Assembly: GCF_031501865.1 (NCBI RefSeq)
Contig: NZ_JARRCW010000002.1
Location: 1 to 64,000 of the forward strand
Source: Pseudovibrio sp. M1P-2-3
GTDB taxonomy: Bacteria > Pseudomonadota > Alphaproteobacteria > Rhizobiales > Stappiaceae
Direction: 5' to 3'
Length of the DNA stretch: 64,000 bases
The translations under genes and the position numbers were made by a program. Of this stretch, positions 60,195-64,000 are shown one piece after another (the first letter of the stretch is position 1; every line of letters starts with the position of its first letter). The notes below the pieces were generated by a model. It did not search any database, was not told the origin of the DNA, and saw nothing but the letters and a program-made list of their open reading frames with translations.

Positions 60195-61253
60195 TCAGAG
60201 AAAAGCTTTGGGGCCATAGCAGGAACCTAGGCGTGACTCGACATCTTTATATACACGACGTACAATACCTATCCCATTGAAATTACATGAATTAAAGTGC
60301 TCGCACTCTGAACATGAGAACGGACTATTCAATAATTTATTATAGGATTGAATACCCAAACGTTTCACTGTCGGTGATTTTAAAATTTGATCAAGACATG
60401 TAGATTTCAAATCTCCAAGTGCTGGGGCTTTATTCCTATAGTCAAGTATAACGTCTCCAAAGCTTGTATATGCAGTAGGCCAGACCTTACCATCACTACT
60501 CACATGGTATGTTTGAGCAATGAATTGTTCATAGGACCCACTGGAATTGAACCGGCGTAGTTCGTCTTTAAACAGTGCTGAGCCCGCGGCCGTAGAATTA
60601 TAAAATTGAGTTGCCCAACCTGCAGCTTTATCTACGCTATAGCCGTAATTTTTACGCCCCATATTTTCAATTGTAGGTGTAAAACCAAGAGAAACTGATC
60701 TCCCCTCGAGCTCCATGTCCAATTCCTTTCCAAGATCCTGTGGACCTAGTTTTGAAAGAAGAGCTTCAGAAAGAAGCATCTGCAAATGAACTTTTGGCGC
60801 TAAACGGCAAGCCTTTCGAAGGCGATTACCATACTCTTTGTTACGAGATAACCTTATGGGATCAACTGTAATGTCGAACACAATGTTAGGGCAAGTATTG
60901 ATTATTGACACCAATTTACTTTCATATACATCCCAATAGTTTTCAGATGTTAAAGTCATTGTCATACCAATACTCAAACCAGCCGTTTGAACAATTTCTA
61001 TGTATTTGTGTAAAGCATCCAACGGGAGTTGTGGAACATCTCCGAACACCAATACTATTCGATAGTTCAAATCAATTGATTTACCGTATGTCGCAATCTG
61101 GTTTACAACTGCCTCGAACATGCTAATCGACATAAGCGGAAAGCCTTGGCCCCGTTCGGCAACTGACAACAAGCAGCCGGTACAAGAGCCAGCACAACCA
61201 TTATATAATTCGAGAGTTATGTCGGTGAAAAGTTGTTTTCCGTGAGTAGACAA
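60195..61253 (-). CDS. Divergent radical SAM protein F3 (no GGEP)
   Basis: A 352-residue protein with C-x3-C-x2-C at Cys20, 24 and 27 (CAGSCTGC) followed by LLSVAERGQ. The GGEP place reads LVFGDVPQLP. The C-terminus carries C-x2-C-x5-C (CSECEHFNSC) and a late SCYG. The start is TTG at 61253 with GGAG ten bases upstream. It is the first gene of the F3-F2-F1 operon, and is divergent from the exported protein at 61469. The C-x-G-[ST]-C-x2-C ... E-R signature groups it with E1 and F2. Confidence 0.75.
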   Translation of the reverse strand: MSTHGKQLFTDITLELYNGCAGSCTGCLLSVAERGQGFPLMSISMFEAVVNQIATYGKSIDLNYRIVLVFGDVPQLPLDALHKYIEIVQTAGLSIGMTMTLTSENYWDVYESKLVSIINTCPNIVFDITVDPIRLSRNKEYGNRLRKACRLAPKVHLQMLLSEALLSKLGPQDLGKELDMELEGRSVSLGFTPTIENMGRKNYGYSVDKAAGWATQFYNSTAAGSALFKDELRRFNSSGSYEQFIAQTYHVSSDGKVWPTAYTSFGDVILDYRNKAPALGDLKSTCLDQILKSPTVKRLGIQSYNKLLNSPFSCSECEHFNSCNFNGIGIVRRVYKDVESRLGSCYGPKAFL

Positions 61254-61468
61254 TTAAGCGCTCCATACCCCATTTATACATGGCCAAGGGATTTTGGCTT
61301 ACCAACTGCAAATGAGCGAACTCGCATCCTGCATCTAGGTTTGAAATCTTATAGATATACTTTATATAAAATAACTGAAACAGAAAAGTCTGTGCTTAGG
61401 ATATATTATGGGTATCAGTTTGTTTCCTGCAATATTATCCTATCTTACAAAGATATCAGGTTCATATT

Positions 61469-62590
61469 ATGCGATCTATCTTTTACATTTCAGCTGTTAT
61501 ATTCACTTTTTTATCCTCATACATGAGTGCGAATGCACAACAAACCTCTGACATTAATGCGTCACTAAACTCGAAATATGTAGCAGTCGGTAGCGAATTA
61601 ACTTCAATGTTGTTGGAGTATCTTGAATATAACGCACATAGGATTAAAGAAACTTCCTATTATGCTGGCCAAGAAACCCTTTATGGAATAAGCGGCATAA
61701 ATCAAGGTCTAAATGGAACTACCAGTTTTGAAATAGGTAAAGTTGAAATGGTCAACCCTGTTAACGGGGATACCCATTTTTTCTTTGATAAGCTTTCAAT
61801 TACAGGGTTTAAGAGGGCTGCCCCTAATGGTACGAGAACAAGCTTTGATAAATTTGTCGTAAATGATCTTAAAATCCGTGATGCTTCTACAGGATTGCCC
61901 GGCTTGATGTACTCAAGTATACACATTAAAAATTTTCGACATACTACCGCTGAAGACCATACGTTTTCCATCGCTAATTTAGAATTGATTGCCCCCAAGT
62001 GGAGCCGTGCATACCCAATACCTTTGCAGGCAACGCTAAAATTATCTTTTGCAGCAACATCTGGATACCTACAAAAATTAAGTAGCATTCCATTGGATCA
62101 GTTTGCGCAAGGACACCAAGTAGATGCAAGAGTAGCGATGGAGGTAAGTCCTGTCCCAAAAGAGCTTACAATGAATATTACAATGGCTACCAACAACTAT
62201 GGTTTGCTGTCTATGTACATGAAACTGGATAACCTAAATAATCAAATCCTATCTGGTTTAGACGCGATTATTCGTCCACCGGACATCATTACTGAAGAAG
62301 ATGCAAAAAGATATATATCAAAGGTAAAAACTGGCTTATCTAATATGAGGTTACAGCTAATTGTTGCAAACGGTAAAATAAGCAGCGTTTTGGAGGCTGT
62401 TTGGAAAGCGTATCAGGGGGACGGTATTCTCCCATTTACAGGAAATAGCCACTCAATAAATATTGTTGGAAAGCCACAAAAGAATAGAGAATTATACCAC
62501 TTCTTCCCACAGCTGAAGTCTGATCGCGAAAAGAATGAGAGCTCCCAAAATTTACAGTTTCTCAAAACCAAGACAAATGAAAGTGACTAA
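61469..62590 (+). CDS. Exported hypothetical protein next to the F cluster
   Basis: A 373-residue protein with a Sec signal peptide (about 1-23, cleavage near ANA|Q). The mature protein has no cysteine at all. It is built of repeated strands (for example EIGKVEMVNPVNGDTHFFFDKLSI and the KNFRHTTAEDHTFSIANLELIAPK region), like a beta-solenoid or lipid-transfer-type protein. I do not recognise it. It is divergent from the F3-F2-F1 operon and so may be co-regulated with it. Confidence 0.65.
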   Translation: MRSIFYISAVIFTFLSSYMSANAQQTSDINASLNSKYVAVGSELTSMLLEYLEYNAHRIKETSYYAGQETLYGISGINQGLNGTTSFEIGKVEMVNPVNGDTHFFFDKLSITGFKRAAPNGTRTSFDKFVVNDLKIRDASTGLPGLMYSSIHIKNFRHTTAEDHTFSIANLELIAPKWSRAYPIPLQATLKLSFAATSGYLQKLSSIPLDQFAQGHQVDARVAMEVSPVPKELTMNITMATNNYGLLSMYMKLDNLNNQILSGLDAIIRPPDIITEEDAKRYISKVKTGLSNMRLQLIVANGKISSVLEAVWKAYQGDGILPFTGNSHSINIVGKPQKNRELYHFFPQLKSDREKNESSQNLQFLKTKTNESD

Positions 62591-62654
62591 TAAACTGATT
62601 TAATTACAGGTTTCCATCATACAATGGTGGGCCCTCTAAAGGCTCAGGTATATG

Positions 62655-62724
62655 GAAGGTCGGCATACTTTTATCCAAAAGCAATCCCGTTTATTTACTG
62701 CGATAAGGTCATAAGCCGACCTTC
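62655..62724. repeat. Inverted repeat between convergent genes
   Basis: GAAGGTCGGC at 62655-62664 is mirrored by GCCGACCTTC at 62715-62724 across 50 bases. A small hairpin CTGTAG-CTAT-CTACAG follows at 62738-62753, overlapping the 3' end of the minus-strand gene. These could end transcription on both sides or be the remains of a mobile element. Confidence 0.4.
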
Positions 62725-62747
62725 TACAACCTGAAACCTGTAGCTAT

Positions 62748-63053
62748 CTACAGTTTATCGCAGTTTTCTATATGCCATTCAGAGCTATGCTCAATTTTGT
62801 CTAAAGCATTTATTATCTCTGTTCTTTCAAAATAACTTTCTAAGTTGGCATCCCCTGCATCAGCAAATAAGTTGGAAAAATCCTTGAGGGTGCAGCCATC
62901 CCAATACCCACGGCATAATATATCTTCAATTGAACTTTTGTCTGCACCTGTCAGCCCATCAAGTAGATCATGCTTTTGCAACATGGTTTCTAAGGTTGCA
63001 TAGCGCTCTTTGAGAAAAGTCTCACTTTGCGTTTTATTTGAAGTCATTTCCAT
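62748..63053 (-). CDS. Small acidic hypothetical protein
   Basis: A 101-residue acidic, helical protein with three Cys (about 47, 54 and 98) and no signal peptide. The DGLTGADKSSIEDILCRGYWDGCTLKDF stretch (shown: SSIEDILCRGYWDGCTL) is unlike any motif that I know. The ATG lies 290 bases from the IS3 copy at the right edge. The intervening 63054-63274 holds no gene that I trust. Confidence 0.55.
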   Translation of the reverse strand: MEMTSNKTQSETFLKERYATLETMLQKHDLLDGLTGADKSSIEDILCRGYWDGCTLKDFSNLFADAGDANLESYFERTEIINALDKIEHSSEWHIENCDKL

Positions 63054-63341
63054 ATGTCCTTCAGTATTTGTAACTTAATTTATGAATTATCTAATTCCAT
63101 CTATGTTATTTACAAGTGCGGTTCTCAACAATTGCTCTATCTTCCAATTATTTATTTTACAGATAGAGCGTACCTTTTCAACTTCATCTGTGTGGTACCA
63201 TCCTGATATGCGAACTCTTTTTTTCCTATATTTAGCGACTGTGCTGCTGGTACTGAAAGAGATGGCTCGGGAAATCTGAACAGGTGGTATAAGTGGATTT
63301 CGCTTCTGAAACTGGCATTATGCCACGAACAGGAGAATTAC

Positions 63342-63650
63342 ATGGCAAGACGTCCAAGGCGCAATCACAGCCCGGCTTTTAAGGCGAAAGTAGCGTTAGC
63401 TGCCATCCGCGGTGAGAAAACGCTGAGCGAACTGGCCCAAGACTTTGATGTCCATCCCAATCAGATCAAAGTGTGGAAGGATCAGGCACTTGTCGGCATG
63501 CCGGATGTGTTCGGCGCTGACCAACAGGGCAAAGTCGAAGCCGAGGTCGATATCAAGCACCTTCATGCCAAGATCGGCGAGTTGACATTGGAAAATGATT
63601 TTTTGTCCGGTGCGCTCACCAAAGCCGGGCTGCTGAGCGCCAAAAAATGA
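63342..63650 (+). CDS. IS3-family transposase OrfA, copy 2
   Basis: A 102-residue helix-turn-helix protein, about nine-tenths identical by eye to the OrfA at 48659 (for example FDVHPNQIKVWKDQAL against FDVHPNQIKQWKDHAL). Same length and same ATGA overlap with orfB. Confidence 0.95.
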   Translation: MARRPRRNHSPAFKAKVALAAIRGEKTLSELAQDFDVHPNQIKVWKDQALVGMPDVFGADQQGKVEAEVDIKHLHAKIGELTLENDFLSGALTKAGLLSAKK

Positions 63651-64000
63651 TTGACCGCACCCACAAACTGTCCATCAGCCGTCAGACCAAAGCGCTGGGG
63701 ATCTCGCGCGGTTCTGTATATTATCTACCCCGGCCAGTTTCACAGGAAGAACTCGCCCTTATGCGCCGGTTGGATGAGTTGCATCTGCAATATCCCTTTG
63801 CCGGGAGCCGTATGCTGCAACGGCTTTTGAAAGCGCAAGACCATAATATCGGGCGCTTTAAGGTTCGCTCCCTGATGAAACGGATGGGCATTGCAGCCCT
63901 TTACCGGCGCCCCAACACCTCCAAGCCAGCACCTAGGCACAAAATCTACCCGTATTTGCTGCGCGATCTTAAGGTCACAAAACCCAATCAAGTCTGGGCC
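63647..64000 (+). CDS. IS3-family transposase OrfB, copy 2, 3' end outside the window
   Basis: The first 118 residues of an OrfB related to the one at 47829 (RRLDELHLQYPFAGSRMLQ, MGIAALYRRPNTSKPA, ending KPNQVWA). The catalytic core lies beyond the edge. The start is the ATG at 63647 that overlaps the orfA stop; the frame is open to the last base. Confidence 0.9.
   Translation, partial: MIDRTHKLSISRQTKALGISRGSVYYLPRPVSQEELALMRRLDELHLQYPFAGSRMLQRLLKAQDHNIGRFKVRSLMKRMGIAALYRRPNTSKPAPRHKIYPYLLRDLKVTKPNQVWA

Larger units (their letters stand above)
63275..64000 (+). mobile_element. IS3-family insertion sequence, copy 2, cut by the window edge
   Basis: The left end (TCTGAACAGGT at 63275, then ATAAGTGGAT) matches the end of copy 1 with several differences, and both genes follow. 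It is a related but not identical element and runs in the opposite direction to copy 1. The right end is outside the window. Confidence 0.8.

Noticed and set aside
61233-61526. Plus-strand frame over the F3 start and the signal-peptide region of the 61469 gene
   Set aside because: It overlaps two better genes and consists of the divergent promoter region read through.

Overview
The window looks like part of a large, low-to-moderate-GC plasmid, most likely from an alphaproteobacterium. The organism call is an inference from the RepA type, the XRE regulator and the transposase families; I could not check it. There is no rRNA, tRNA, CRISPR array, relaxase or parAB in view. Replication is carried by a RepA initiator gene (997-2040, minus strand) next to an iteron origin (2177-3309) with eleven copies of a 13-bp repeat in two opposed arms.

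Layout. 0-1 kb: Y-family polymerase, cut by the window edge. 1-3.3 kb: repA and oriV. 4.3-6.7 kb: DotL/IcmO (TrbC)-like coupling ATPase. 7-17.3 kb: accessory and defence block (IS21 remnant, phosphoesterase, hipBA, acetyltransferase, a Gabija-like OLD nuclease/UvrD helicase pair, membrane protein, Fic protein, integrase remnant). 17.3-20.2 kb: XRE regulator, halogenase-like flavoprotein, AAA+ ATPase. 20.5-40.6 kb: one very long plus-strand operon. It begins as an IncI/R64-type thin (type IVb) pilus operon (pilL-N-O-P-Q-R, a PilT/DotB-type ATPase, a PilM-like protein, pilV) and runs on, with 13-bp gaps or overlaps, into five radical SAM genes, two exported precursor-like proteins with CXXX repeats, two paralogous partner proteins and two unknown proteins. 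40.7-42.3 kb: an IS256-family element inserted in an older IS3-type remnant. 42.4-47.2 kb: type IVB secretion parts (IcmC/IcmD-like, DotI/IcmL-like), unknown small proteins and the pilin pilS. 47.6-49 kb: a vapB antitoxin broken by an IS3 element. 49.2-61.3 kb: six more radical SAM genes in two clusters, with topB, an unknown gene and a DsbG-like thiol isomerase between them. 61.5-64 kb: an exported protein, a small protein and a second IS3 copy cut by the window edge.

How the genes may work together. The pil and dot/tra-like genes fit conjugation of the IncI type, with a type IVB channel plus a thin pilus for mating. The unusual part is a set of eleven radical SAM proteins within 30 kb, all lying among conjugation/pilus genes. 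Two of the co-operonic proteins (33127-33720 and 37156-37578) have a Sec signal peptide, a related middle region and a CXXX repeat core (three and four units). They look like ribosomally made precursors that are modified in the cytoplasm and then exported. A second, divergent radical SAM subfamily lacking the GGEP motif (49230, 57790, 59075, 60195) has no obvious precursor beside it. My main hypothesis, an inference, is a plasmid-borne peptide modification system tied to the mating pilus or cell surface.
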